Shown here: piece after piece, positions 38,357 to 46,785 of the stretch | Layout of the letters: each line of letters starts with the position of its first letter | How positions within the stretch are numbered: the stretch's first letter is position 1 | Assembly: GCF_002846205.1 (NCBI RefSeq) | Contig: NZ_PHKV01000003.1 | Location: 462,280 to 526,279 of the forward strand | Origin: Xanthomonas prunicola | GTDB taxonomy: Bacteria > Pseudomonadota > Gammaproteobacteria > Xanthomonadales > Xanthomonadaceae | DNA: 64,000 bases | Reading direction: 5' to 3' | Program-made: the position numbers and the translations under genes | The notes under the pieces: model-generated | Databases searched by the model: none | What the model saw: only the letters and a program-made list of their open reading frames with translations | What the model was told of the DNA's origin: nothing

Positions 38357-40090
38357 GTGCGCGTGTCGCCTGCCATCTCTGCCTGCTCATCCCGCCAGCG
38401 CGCGCTGCTGGCCGCATTGCTGTTGATTCTCTTCAGCCTGCTGGCCGGTCTGGGCATGCGCCAGCCCAATCCGCCGGACGAACCGCGCTTCGTGCTGGCT
38501 GCGCGCACCATGGTCGAGACCGGTCAGTGGCTGTTGCCGCACCGTGGCAGCGAGTTGTACGCAGAAAAACCACCGGTGTTCATGTGGTTGCAGGCAGCGA
38601 CCTACGAAGCGATACCGCACTGGCCGGTGGCCTTCCTGCTGCCGTCGCTGCTGGCCGCGCTGGCCACGTTATGGCTGACCTGGGATATCGCGCGCCGGCT
38701 GTGGAATCGGCGCGTGGCAGCTTATGCGGTGCTGGCCTTGTGCACGGTGCTGCAGTTCGGCCTGATGGCCAAGCGTGCGCAGATCGACATGGTGCTGGTG
38801 GCGCTGACCACACTCGCGTTGTGGGGAATGCTGCGACACCTGCTGCGAGGGCCGGACTGGCGCGCATGGACGCTGGGCCTGTTTGCCGCCGGTGTCGGCA
38901 CGGTGACCAAGGGCGTCGGCTTTCTGCCGCTGCTGCTGTTGCTGCCGTGGATGGCGCTGCAACGCACACATATGAGCGTAGTGCCTGCACGCGCGCAGGC
39001 AGGGCGTAGCTGGTTGCTGGTGCTGCCGGCCTTCGTGGCGGGCACCGCAGTGTGGTTGGGTCCGCTGTGCATTGCGCTGCTGCACAGCGACGACCCACAG
39101 TTGCATGCCTACGCGCACGAGCTGTTGTTCAAGCAGACCGGCACGCGCTATGCGCACGCCTGGCATCACGTCAAACCGTTCTGGTACTACCTGCAGGTGA
39201 TCGCCACCCTGTGGCTGCCAGGCTGCCTGTTGTTGCCCTGGTTACTGCCGGCCTGGTGGCGGCGGCTACGGCGCGGCGACCCGCGCTATGTACTGCTGCT
39301 GGCCTGGAGCGTGTTGGTACTGCTGTTCTTCAGCGCCAGCCCGGGCAAGCGCGAGGTCTACATCTTCCCGATGCTGCCGGCGCTGTGCATTGCAGCGGCG
39401 CCGCTGCTGGCCGGGTTGTTGCGCCGGCGCGGCGTGCGCATGCTGCTGACCGGGTATGTGCTGCTGCTTGCCGTCGCCGGCCTGGTGCTGGGCGGCGGCA
39501 TTGCGCTGCATCTGCACTGGGCCGAAAGCACTGCAGTCAAGCGCGGCATGGAGCTTGCCGCGCTGCAGTCGGTGGGCATCTGGTTGATGGGCCTGGGAGT
39601 GGTCGGCCTGGCGGCGACTGTCTGGTCGCGCGGCAAACGCGCGGGTACCGCCTTGGTGGTGATGACCGCAACGCTGTGGGCGATCTACGGCCTGGGATTG
39701 ATGCCGGCGCTGGATCCATACAGCTCGTCCGCACGTTTGATGCAGCGCGTGGGCCAGCGCATCGGCCCGAATGCAGAGCTGGGCATGCTGGCATGGCGCG
39801 AACAGAACCTGCTGCAGGCCGATCGCCCGGTGACCGACTTCGGCTTCAAGGCGAGCTGGGAGGACCAATGGGCCAAGGCCGGCCCATGGCTCGCGCAAGC
39901 GCCGCACACCCGCTGGCTATTCGTGCTCAAGCAGGCGGTACCGGCGTGTATCGATCCGGCGCAACGCATCGAGATCGGCGAGTCCAATCGCAATCAATGG
40001 GAATTGCTGCCGGGCACGGCGTGGCATGCCGGTTGCATCTCCACTGCGTCCGACGCCGAACAAACCGGTAGCGAAGGCGATGCAGACTGA
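38357..40090 (+). CDS. ArnT-like glycosyltransferase, GT39 family
   Basis: A 577-residue polytopic protein with about 11-12 transmembrane segments. The first periplasmic loop has QPNPPDEPRFVLAARTMVE, with the Asp-Glu catalytic site of GT39/GT83 enzymes, and GSELYAEKPPVFMWLQ follows. These enzymes transfer a lipid-linked sugar to protein or lipid A. ArnT adds L-Ara4N to lipid A, but the sugar here is unknown. The start is GTG at 38357 (or GTG 38363). The first of three envelope-modification genes on this strand, opposite the two-component pair. Confidence 0.88.
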   Translation: MRVSPAISACSSRQRALLAALLLILFSLLAGLGMRQPNPPDEPRFVLAARTMVETGQWLLPHRGSELYAEKPPVFMWLQAATYEAIPHWPVAFLLPSLLAALATLWLTWDIARRLWNRRVAAYAVLALCTVLQFGLMAKRAQIDMVLVALTTLALWGMLRHLLRGPDWRAWTLGLFAAGVGTVTKGVGFLPLLLLLPWMALQRTHMSVVPARAQAGRSWLLVLPAFVAGTAVWLGPLCIALLHSDDPQLHAYAHELLFKQTGTRYAHAWHHVKPFWYYLQVIATLWLPGCLLLPWLLPAWWRRLRRGDPRYVLLLAWSVLVLLFFSASPGKREVYIFPMLPALCIAAAPLLAGLLRRRGVRMLLTGYVLLLAVAGLVLGGGIALHLHWAESTAVKRGMELAALQSVGIWLMGLGVVGLAATVWSRGKRAGTALVVMTATLWAIYGLGLMPALDPYSSSARLMQRVGQRIGPNAELGMLAWREQNLLQADRPVTDFGFKASWEDQWAKAGPWLAQAPHTRWLFVLKQAVPACIDPAQRIEIGESNRNQWELLPGTAWHAGCISTASDAEQTGSEGDAD

Positions 40091-40137
40091 ATGCTTGGTG
40101 TCGGGTTAACGGCCGAGCGACTCCGGTCCGACCGCTT

Positions 40138-40166
40138 TCCGACATCCGGGTTTCGAAAATGTCGGA
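40138..40166. promoter_or_regulatory. Inverted repeat upstream of the PAP2-eptA genes
   Basis: TCCGACAT (40138-40145) and ATGTCGGA (40159-40166) are perfect reverse complements with a 13-base spacer. A third CCGACAT copy lies about 15 bases on (near 40179). The site is 25 bases before the PAP2 start at 40191. It fits a dimeric regulator operator, perhaps for the neighbouring response regulator (inference). Confidence 0.55.
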
Positions 40167-40190
40167 CATTGACACAGGCCGACATCTTTA

Positions 40191-40955
40191 ATGACAACGC
40201 TTCCCAGCCATGCGCCAACCGTGGCGCATCCCGCCACTGGTCTGGAGGCGCACTTCTTCGTGCGTCATCTGTGGCTGCCGCTGGCGTGCGTGTTGTTGGC
40301 GAGCACACTGCTGATGGGTGCCGGTGGCGACCAATGGATCGCCGATGTGCTGTATCGGCTGGAAGGCGGCCACTGGCTGCTCAAGGACCATTGGTTCACC
40401 AGTGGCGTGATCCACCGCATTGGTAAATGGTCGAGCACGGCTGCCGGTGTCGGCGTGCTGGTGCTGGCCATCGTTGCCTGGTGCAGGCCACGCTTGAAGG
40501 TGCTGCGCTGGCCGCTGACCTACCTGGCCGCATCCGTCGCACTGTCGACCTCGCTGGTATCGCTGCTCAAGTCGTGGACTGCGATGGATTGCCCGTGGGA
40601 TCTGAGCCGCTATGGCGGTACGCAAGCGATGATCGGGCTGTTTGAATCGCGCCACGGTGTTGCCGCGTCCGGTTGTTTTCCTGCTGGCCATGCCAGTGCC
40701 GGTTATGCATGGGTAGCGCTGTATTTTTGTGCGCTAGCGCTCCGTCCTGCATGGCGGTTTACAGGTTTGTTTACAGGGTTGGCAGCAGGTCTCATTTTCG
40801 GTGTTGCACAACAACTGCGCGGCGCGCATTTTCTTTCCCACGACCTGTGGTCGTTGGCAGTGTGTTGGGTGAGCGCACTTGCACTGTACTGCGTGATGCT
40901 GCAAAAGCCGCGTCGCTTACTTGGCTTGATGTTGTTATCGGGGAATGCAGCATGA
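40191..40955 (+). CDS. PAP2-family membrane phosphatase
   Basis: A 254-residue protein with about six transmembrane segments. All three PAP2 motifs are recognisable: LKSWTAMDCPWDL (a degenerate form of KxxxxxxRP), FPAGHASAGYAW (PSGH variant) and RGAHFLSHDLW (motif 3 with His and Asp). Such enzymes remove or transfer phosphate on lipid A or undecaprenyl diphosphate (LpxE/LpxT/PgpB-like). The stop overlaps the eptA start (ATGA at 40952), so the two are coupled; together they suggest replacement of a lipid A phosphate decoration. Confidence 0.9.
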   Translation: MTTLPSHAPTVAHPATGLEAHFFVRHLWLPLACVLLASTLLMGAGGDQWIADVLYRLEGGHWLLKDHWFTSGVIHRIGKWSSTAAGVGVLVLAIVAWCRPRLKVLRWPLTYLAASVALSTSLVSLLKSWTAMDCPWDLSRYGGTQAMIGLFESRHGVAASGCFPAGHASAGYAWVALYFCALALRPAWRFTGLFTGLAAGLIFGVAQQLRGAHFLSHDLWSLAVCWVSALALYCVMLQKPRRLLGLMLLSGNAA

Positions 40956-42622
40956 GCACTTGGTTACCGGAACCGCGCCGGCGTAGTGGCCTGCGCGCGC
41001 TGACGTGGAGTACGCGGCCGACAGTGTCCACCGAAGCGCTGGTGCTGCTGTCGAGTCTATTTTTTGCACTCGTCTGCAATCAGCTGTTCTGGCGCACGGC
41101 CATGGCCACGCATCCGGGCAGCATTGGATTTGCCATCTCGTTGATGGCGTTGCTGGTGGCCGTGCATGCGCTGCTGTTGGGCGTCTTGGTCTGGCGCTGG
41201 AATGCAAAGCCGCTGCTGACGCTGCTACTGTTCACCACGGCCCTGGCCGCACACTACATGGACAGCTACAACGTCTATCTGGATGCGGACATGCTGCGCA
41301 ACGTGCTGCATACCGATCACAAGGAATCGCGCGAGTTGCTGACACCCGGCCTGATCCTGCCGCTGGTGTGCTACTTCCTGATCCCGACCGCGCTGCTATG
41401 GCGCACACGTCTGCGCGCGCACAGCGCGGGGAAAGCGTTCCTGATGCGGGTGGGCTTTCTGCTGGTCGTGGCGGCGGCAGGTGCTGCGGGCACCATGCTG
41501 TCGTCGCAGGATATTTCCGCGTTGATGCGCAACCACCGCGAAGTGCGTTACCTGGCCACGCCGATCAATTACATCGTGGCACTGCGGCAGAATCTCAAAT
41601 CCGATTCGCCGATGAAGCGCGCTCCCAAACAGCCGATCGAACACGACGCCATGGCCACGCCGCGTGCGCCGGGCAGCCGCCCGCGCCTGTTGCTGGTGGT
41701 GCTGGGTGAAACTGCGCGCGCGCAGAACTGGGGCCTCAACGGCTATGCGCGGCAGACCACGCCGGAGCTGGCGCAGGCCGGGGTGATCAACTTCCCCGAC
41801 ATGCATTCGTGCGGCACCAGCACCGAGGTCTCGGTGCCCTGCATGTTCTCGCCATACGGTCGTCGCGACTACAACGAAGACATGATTCGCGGCCATCAGT
41901 CGTTCCTGCACGTGCTGGAACACGCAGGTATTTCGACGCTATGGCGCGACAACCAGTCCGGTTGCAAGGGCGTGTGCGAAGGATTGGAGATCCAGAAGCT
42001 GGACGATGCCACCACACCTGGCCTGTGCGCAGATGGCCGCTGCATGGACGAGATTTTGCTGAGCGATCTGGCCACGCAGGTGCGGGCAAAGCCCGGCGAC
42101 CGCGTGGTGGTGGTGCATCAACTGGGTAGCCACGGGCCGAGTTACTTCGAACGCTACCCAGCGCAGTTCGAACGCTTCAAGCCTGTCTGCAAGACCGCAG
42201 ATCTAGGCAGCTGCAGTCGCCAGGACATCGTCAACGCCTACGACAATTCCCTCCTGTACACCGACCATTTCCTCAATCAGGCCATCCACACCCTGCGCGG
42301 TCTTCAAGACTACGACACGGCGATGATCTATCTCTCCGATCATGGCGAATCGCTCGGCGAAAAAGGCCTGTACCTGCACGGCGTGCCGTATGCCATTGCG
42401 CCCAAGGAGCAGACCCATGTGCCGATGGTGATGTGGTTCTCGCCGGAGTTCGCACGCGATCGCGGCCTGGATGAAGCCTGCCTGCGCCACCGCGCAGGGC
42501 AATATACCGATCAGGATGCGCTATTCCCCTCGGTGCTTGGGTTGATGCAGGTCAAGACCAGCGTCTACTCGCCCGAGCGCGACCTGTTCGCCAAGTGCAC
42601 AGGCACGACGGCGCTGCGCTGA
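40952..42622 (+). CDS. eptA: Phosphoethanolamine transferase, EptA family
   Basis: A 556-residue inner-membrane enzyme. About five N-terminal transmembrane segments (residues 27-190) carry a periplasmic sulfatase-like domain. Metal and nucleophile motifs are VVLGETARAQNWGLNGYARQTTP, the CGTSTEVSVPCMFS Thr nucleophile segment, HQLGSHGPSY and YLSDHGESLGE. It transfers phosphoethanolamine from PE to lipid A, lowering negative charge and polymyxin binding. The start ATG 40952 overlaps the PAP2 stop; upstream codons to 40673 are shadow. The family is certain; lipid A as the acceptor is inferred from homology and context. Confidence 0.93.
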   Translation: MSTWLPEPRRRSGLRALTWSTRPTVSTEALVLLSSLFFALVCNQLFWRTAMATHPGSIGFAISLMALLVAVHALLLGVLVWRWNAKPLLTLLLFTTALAAHYMDSYNVYLDADMLRNVLHTDHKESRELLTPGLILPLVCYFLIPTALLWRTRLRAHSAGKAFLMRVGFLLVVAAAGAAGTMLSSQDISALMRNHREVRYLATPINYIVALRQNLKSDSPMKRAPKQPIEHDAMATPRAPGSRPRLLLVVLGETARAQNWGLNGYARQTTPELAQAGVINFPDMHSCGTSTEVSVPCMFSPYGRRDYNEDMIRGHQSFLHVLEHAGISTLWRDNQSGCKGVCEGLEIQKLDDATTPGLCADGRCMDEILLSDLATQVRAKPGDRVVVVHQLGSHGPSYFERYPAQFERFKPVCKTADLGSCSRQDIVNAYDNSLLYTDHFLNQAIHTLRGLQDYDTAMIYLSDHGESLGEKGLYLHGVPYAIAPKEQTHVPMVMWFSPEFARDRGLDEACLRHRAGQYTDQDALFPSVLGLMQVKTSVYSPERDLFAKCTGTTALR

Positions 42623-42733
42623 TCGGCAGCGCCTGCAGCTAGCCCGTCCCATCGCATGCGTGGCGGGCATTGCCCCTTGCCCTGAAACCCGGCGCGCTCT
42701 AGCCTTCGCCGGACTTCACTGCAAGGACCACCC

Positions 42734-44752
42734 GTGAATCCTCGTTTGCTGTTGCTGGCGTTGGCTGTGGCTGCCGGCACCCTGAGCTTGTCGGCCTGCC
42801 GCCGGGATGCGGCACCGCCCGCCAAACCTGTCGCGACTAAAACTGCCCCGGAGGAAAGCGCCGACCAGTTCGTTGCGCGCATCGGCGCCGAATACAAGGC
42901 GGCCTATCCGGAAACCACTGCCGCGCAGTGGCTGTCGTCGACCTATATCAACGGCGATTCGCAATTGCTCGCGGCCAAGGCCAACGAGCGTTCGCTGGCA
43001 CAGCTGGATCGCTGGATCGAACAATCCAAGCAGTACGCCGGCACACCGATGTCGGCCGACAGCACACGTGCGCTGCAATTGCTGAAATTCATGAGCGCCC
43101 TGCCCGCACCACGCGACCCGGCAAAGCTGGCCGAACTCACCCGCATCGCCGCCAAGATGGAAGGCGATTACGGCAGCGGCAGTTACTGCGTGGGCGAGGG
43201 CGAGCAGCGCCGCTGCCGCCAGCTCGGCGAACTGGAACAAGTGCTGGCCAGCAGCCGCGACTACACCGAACAACTCGACGCCTGGCAGGGCTGGCACAGC
43301 ACCGCACAGCCCATGCGCAAGGATTACCAACGCTTCGTCGAGCTCGTCAACGAAGGCGCGCGCGGACTTGGCTTCGCCGACGTCGGGGTGTTGTGGCGCA
43401 GTGGCTACGACATGCCACCGGCGCAACTGGCCAGCGAAACCGACCGCCTGTGGGAACAGGTCAAACCGCTGTACGCGCAGTTGCAGTGCTATGCGCGTGG
43501 CAAACTCGATACGCAATACGGCAAGGACAAGGGCGAGGTCGCCGGCGGCCTGTTGCCGGCGCATCTCATGGGCAATATGTGGCAGCAGGACTGGAGCAAT
43601 CTGTGGGATCTGCTGCAGCCCTACCCCGGTGCCGGCGATCTGGACATCACCTCAGCGCTGGAAAAACAGTACCAGGGCAACCTCACTGCCGTGCTGGCAC
43701 GCAACAACGGCGGCGATGGTGGCGCAGCCGCACGCTTCAATGCCGAGCGCGAAGCACAGCTGCGCACCGCCAAACAGATGACCGAGCGCGCGCAGGATTT
43801 CTACACCTCGCTCGGCATGCCCAAGCTGCCGGACACCTATTGGCAGCGCTCGCAGTTCATCAAACCGCTGGACCGCGATGTGGTCTGCCACGCCAGCGCC
43901 TGGGACATGAACATGGGCGGCGAACCGAACCAGAACATCGGTGCGGACGTGCGCACCAAGATGTGCATCAAACCCACCGAAGAAGATTTCACCACCATCT
44001 ATCACGAGCTAGGCCACATCTATTACGACCTGGCCTACAACCCGTTGCCGCCACTGTTCCAGAACGGCGCCAACGATGGGTTCCACGAAGCGATCGGCGA
44101 CACCATCGTGCTGGCGATGACGCCCAGGTATCTGCAGTCGATCGGCATGGTGGGCGAACAGCAGACCGGCCGCGAGTCATTGATCAATTCGCAGATGCGC
44201 ATGGCGCTGAGCAAGGTGGCGTTCCTGCCGTTCGGCCTGATGATCGATCGCTGGCGCTGGGGCGTGTTCGACGGGTCGATTACGCCCGAGCATTACAACC
44301 AGGCGTGGTGGGAACTCAAAGCCAAGTACCAGGGCGTGGCGCCGGTGAGCGCACGTGGCGAAGAATTCTTCGATCCCGGCGCCAAGTACCACGTGCCCGG
44401 CAACACGCCGTATACGCGCTATTTTTTGGCGCACATCCTGCAATTCCAGTTCTACAAAGGCCTGTGCCAGGCGGCCGGCCATCAGGGCCCGCTGTACGAA
44501 TGCAGCTTCTACGGCAACAAGGACGCCGGGCAGAAGTTCTGGTCGATGCTGCAGCGCGGCTCCAGCCAACCGTGGCAAACCACCCTCAAGGAACTCACCG
44601 GCAACGACAAACTCGACGCCGGCCCGATGCTGGAATATTTCGCGCCGATGAGTGAATGGCTGAAGCAGCAGAATCAGGGGCAGATGTGTGGGTGGCAGAC
44701 AACTGCCGCCGCTCCAGCGACCACGACAACCGCGCCTGCTGCGCCGCGCTGA
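42734..44752 (+). CDS. M2-family dipeptidyl carboxypeptidase (ACE homologue)
   Basis: A 672-residue zinc metallopeptidase related to mammalian angiotensin-converting enzyme. The zinc motif is HELGH at 424-428 with the third ligand Glu452 in GFHEAIGD, 24 residues after the second His as in human ACE. A lipoprotein-like signal ([15 protein letters not shown]) precedes it, so it is likely periplasmic or surface-anchored. SYCVGEGE and the C-terminal [17 protein letters not shown] segment are typical. A bacterial ACE of the same length has been characterised from Xanthomonas citri (established knowledge). It cuts dipeptides from peptide C-termini; the native substrate is unknown. Confidence 0.95.
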   Translation: MNPRLLLLALAVAAGTLSLSACRRDAAPPAKPVATKTAPEESADQFVARIGAEYKAAYPETTAAQWLSSTYINGDSQLLAAKANERSLAQLDRWIEQSKQYAGTPMSADSTRALQLLKFMSALPAPRDPAKLAELTRIAAKMEGDYGSGSYCVGEGEQRRCRQLGELEQVLASSRDYTEQLDAWQGWHSTAQPMRKDYQRFVELVNEGARGLGFADVGVLWRSGYDMPPAQLASETDRLWEQVKPLYAQLQCYARGKLDTQYGKDKGEVAGGLLPAHLMGNMWQQDWSNLWDLLQPYPGAGDLDITSALEKQYQGNLTAVLARNNGGDGGAAARFNAEREAQLRTAKQMTERAQDFYTSLGMPKLPDTYWQRSQFIKPLDRDVVCHASAWDMNMGGEPNQNIGADVRTKMCIKPTEEDFTTIYHELGHIYYDLAYNPLPPLFQNGANDGFHEAIGDTIVLAMTPRYLQSIGMVGEQQTGRESLINSQMRMALSKVAFLPFGLMIDRWRWGVFDGSITPEHYNQAWWELKAKYQGVAPVSARGEEFFDPGAKYHVPGNTPYTRYFLAHILQFQFYKGLCQAAGHQGPLYECSFYGNKDAGQKFWSMLQRGSSQPWQTTLKELTGNDKLDAGPMLEYFAPMSEWLKQQNQGQMCGWQTTAAAPATTTTAPAAPR

Positions 44753-44835
44753 CACACGGTGCTTACCGTTATGTCACTGCCGAATCGCGGCAATGACATA
44801 ACGTCTTGTCACCAAACGCGCTTGTGCAGCCAAGC

Positions 44836-45240
44836 TCAATTGAGCTTGGCGCCGCCCTGCAATCGTTCGCTCAATTTGGTCTTGAATTGCTCGAACTCCA
44901 TGCCGTCGGCACGGGCTTCGGCGTGCGCGGCGTCCTTGAGGGCGTCCGAGTAGGTCAGCCGTACCGGCGTGCCCCGGCGTTCGTGCAGCTCGGCGGCGCG
45001 CATGATCAGCGCCAGGACCTGCGCGGCGCTGGTGCTTTCGCCGGCGATGCGGCCATCCATGCCCAGCACCCATTCGCCGTCGCGGCGGACGATGCCGGCC
45101 AGAAGCGTGCGTTGCTGATCGCGGAGTTCGGCATGCGGTTCGATCGGGGAGACCGGCGCGGGATTGGCGGCGGCCTGGTTGCGCTGGCGCTCGGCGGCGC
45201 GCTTGCGGGCATCACGGCGCAACTTGGAATCGGTGGACAT
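44836..45240 (-). CDS. Hypothetical protein
   Basis: A 134-residue soluble protein with a basic, Ala/Arg/Gln-rich N-terminal helix (LRRDARKRAAERQRNQAA) and a compact C-terminal part (ELRDQQRTLLAGIVRRDGEW...). No signal peptide, membrane segment or catalytic motif was recognised. It lies 16 bases downstream of the Bcr/CflA transporter stop on the same strand, so it may be expressed with it. Coding status is supported by typical third-position GC and a GGAG site (CAGGAGCC) before the start. Confidence 0.72.
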   Translation of the reverse strand: MSTDSKLRRDARKRAAERQRNQAAANPAPVSPIEPHAELRDQQRTLLAGIVRRDGEWVLGMDGRIAGESTSAAQVLALIMRAAELHERRGTPVRLTYSDALKDAAHAEARADGMEFEQFKTKLSERLQGGAKLN

Positions 45241-45256
45241 GCAGGCTCCTGTGGGG

Positions 45257-46510
45257 TCAGAGGTGGTCGGCCGGCTCCAGAGGCACTGCCTCGGTGGCCT
45301 GGCGGTGTCGTAAACGGCGTCCGCTGCGGCGTTCCCAACGCCAGAATAGCCAGCCCAGCAAGAAAAAGCCGGTCATGCCGATCGCCAGATGCCGCGGGTG
45401 TTCACTCAGCAGCGGCGACAGCACGCCGGCCACCAACGTATTGGTCATCAACTGGGTGAAGGCCTGCAGCGAGGACGCCAGGCCGCGCTGCTGCGGGTAC
45501 ATGTCCAGCACCGCCAGCGCCAGGATCGGGAAGATCAGCGCCATGCCCATGCCCGCCAGGAAGATCGGCAGCACCGCCCACGGCAAGGCGATCTGCACCA
45601 CCGCAAACGTGTAGGCCTGATTGACCAGCGCCGCCACCCCGCAGCAGATGAAGCCGATGCGGATCTGCCGCACCGGGTCCATGCGCCCGGCCATGCGCCC
45701 GGACAGGAACGAACCCAGCGTCATGCCGCCGATGGTGGGAATGAATAGCCAGGCGAAGTCGCCTTCGCCCAGCTTCAGATGCTGCATGATCAGCACCGGC
45801 GCCGAGGCGATGTACAAGAAGATGCCGGCAAAATTGAACGACCCGGCCGCAGCCAGACGCTGGAAGCGCGGGTTGAAGCCGATGCGCACATAGTCCTGCA
45901 GCAGGCGCTTGAACTGCAGCGGCGTACGCGCTTCCACCGGGTGGGTCTCCGGCAGCCAGGCCATGGTTGCGACCAGCAGCACCAGGCTGAACACCACCAG
46001 AAACCAGAAGATCACCGGCCAGCCGGCGCCACTGAGCAGGATCCAGCCGCCAATGATCGGCGCGATGGCCGGCGCAATGCCGAAGATCATCGACACCTGG
46101 CTCATCAGCCGCTGGGCATCCGGTCCATTGAACAGGTCGCGGATCACCGCGCGGCCGACGATCATGCCCACCCCGGCCGACAAGCCCTGCAGCGCGCGGA
46201 ACGCCAGCAGCATGGGCAAGTCTTGCGATAGCGCACACCCGACCGAGCCGGCGATAAACAACGCCAGCCCGCCCAGGATCACCCGCTTACGGCCCCACGC
46301 ATCGGACAACGGCCCGTGCGCAATGCTCATCAGGCCGTAGGCCAGCAGATAGACGCTGATGGTCTGCTGGATCGCCACCTGGTCAACCGCCAGGCTACGG
46401 CTGAGCTGCGAGAACGCCGGGAAGATGGTGTCGATCGAAAACGGGCCGAACATCGCCAGCCCGGCAAGCAGCAGCGCCATGCGACGGGTGGAGGGAACAG
46501 CAGAAGTCAT
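45257..46510 (-). CDS. Bcr/CflA-family MFS multidrug efflux transporter
   Basis: A 417-residue transporter with 12 hydrophobic segments. PFSIDTIFPAFSQLS in the first helix and the loop 2-3 motif GPLSDAWGRKRVILGG define the DHA1 drug:H+ antiporter group. The start at 46510 (MTSAVPSTRRMALLL) is preferred over 46585. In published maps of the rax locus a gene of this type (called mfsX) sits on one side of raxX-raxSTAB with gcvP on the other, as here (recalled from the literature). It probably exports small toxic compounds and is not known to be needed for RaxX export. Confidence 0.92.
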   Translation of the reverse strand: MTSAVPSTRRMALLLAGLAMFGPFSIDTIFPAFSQLSRSLAVDQVAIQQTISVYLLAYGLMSIAHGPLSDAWGRKRVILGGLALFIAGSVGCALSQDLPMLLAFRALQGLSAGVGMIVGRAVIRDLFNGPDAQRLMSQVSMIFGIAPAIAPIIGGWILLSGAGWPVIFWFLVVFSLVLLVATMAWLPETHPVEARTPLQFKRLLQDYVRIGFNPRFQRLAAAGSFNFAGIFLYIASAPVLIMQHLKLGEGDFAWLFIPTIGGMTLGSFLSGRMAGRMDPVRQIRIGFICCGVAALVNQAYTFAVVQIALPWAVLPIFLAGMGMALIFPILALAVLDMYPQQRGLASSLQAFTQLMTNTLVAGVLSPLLSEHPRHLAIGMTGFFLLGWLFWRWERRSGRRLRHRQATEAVPLEPADHL

Positions 46511-46785
46511 GCGCAACGGTATCCGGATAACTCCCCACGCGCAGGCACCGGCAGCGGTGGTCAGGCCAACCGCAGCGGCAGGCACGGGGGCAAAGGAGCC
46601 GACACTTTACGCCAACTGCCAACGCATGCGGCCAGCGTTGGAGCGCATGCGCGACACGCAGACATCAGATCGCCGTCGCGCCCGCTTCGTGCCAGCACGG
46701 CATCGTCCTCCTGTCCAGCCAAGCGCCTGCGAGCGCGTGCAACAACGAAGCCGGCATTGCTCGGCGCCAGTGGAAGCGGCAGCGA

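Noticed and set aside
42928..44655. 575-residue ORF overlapping the ACE-like gene
   Set aside because: Same strand, other frame, Arg-rich with no motifs; the zinc-site frame is the real gene.
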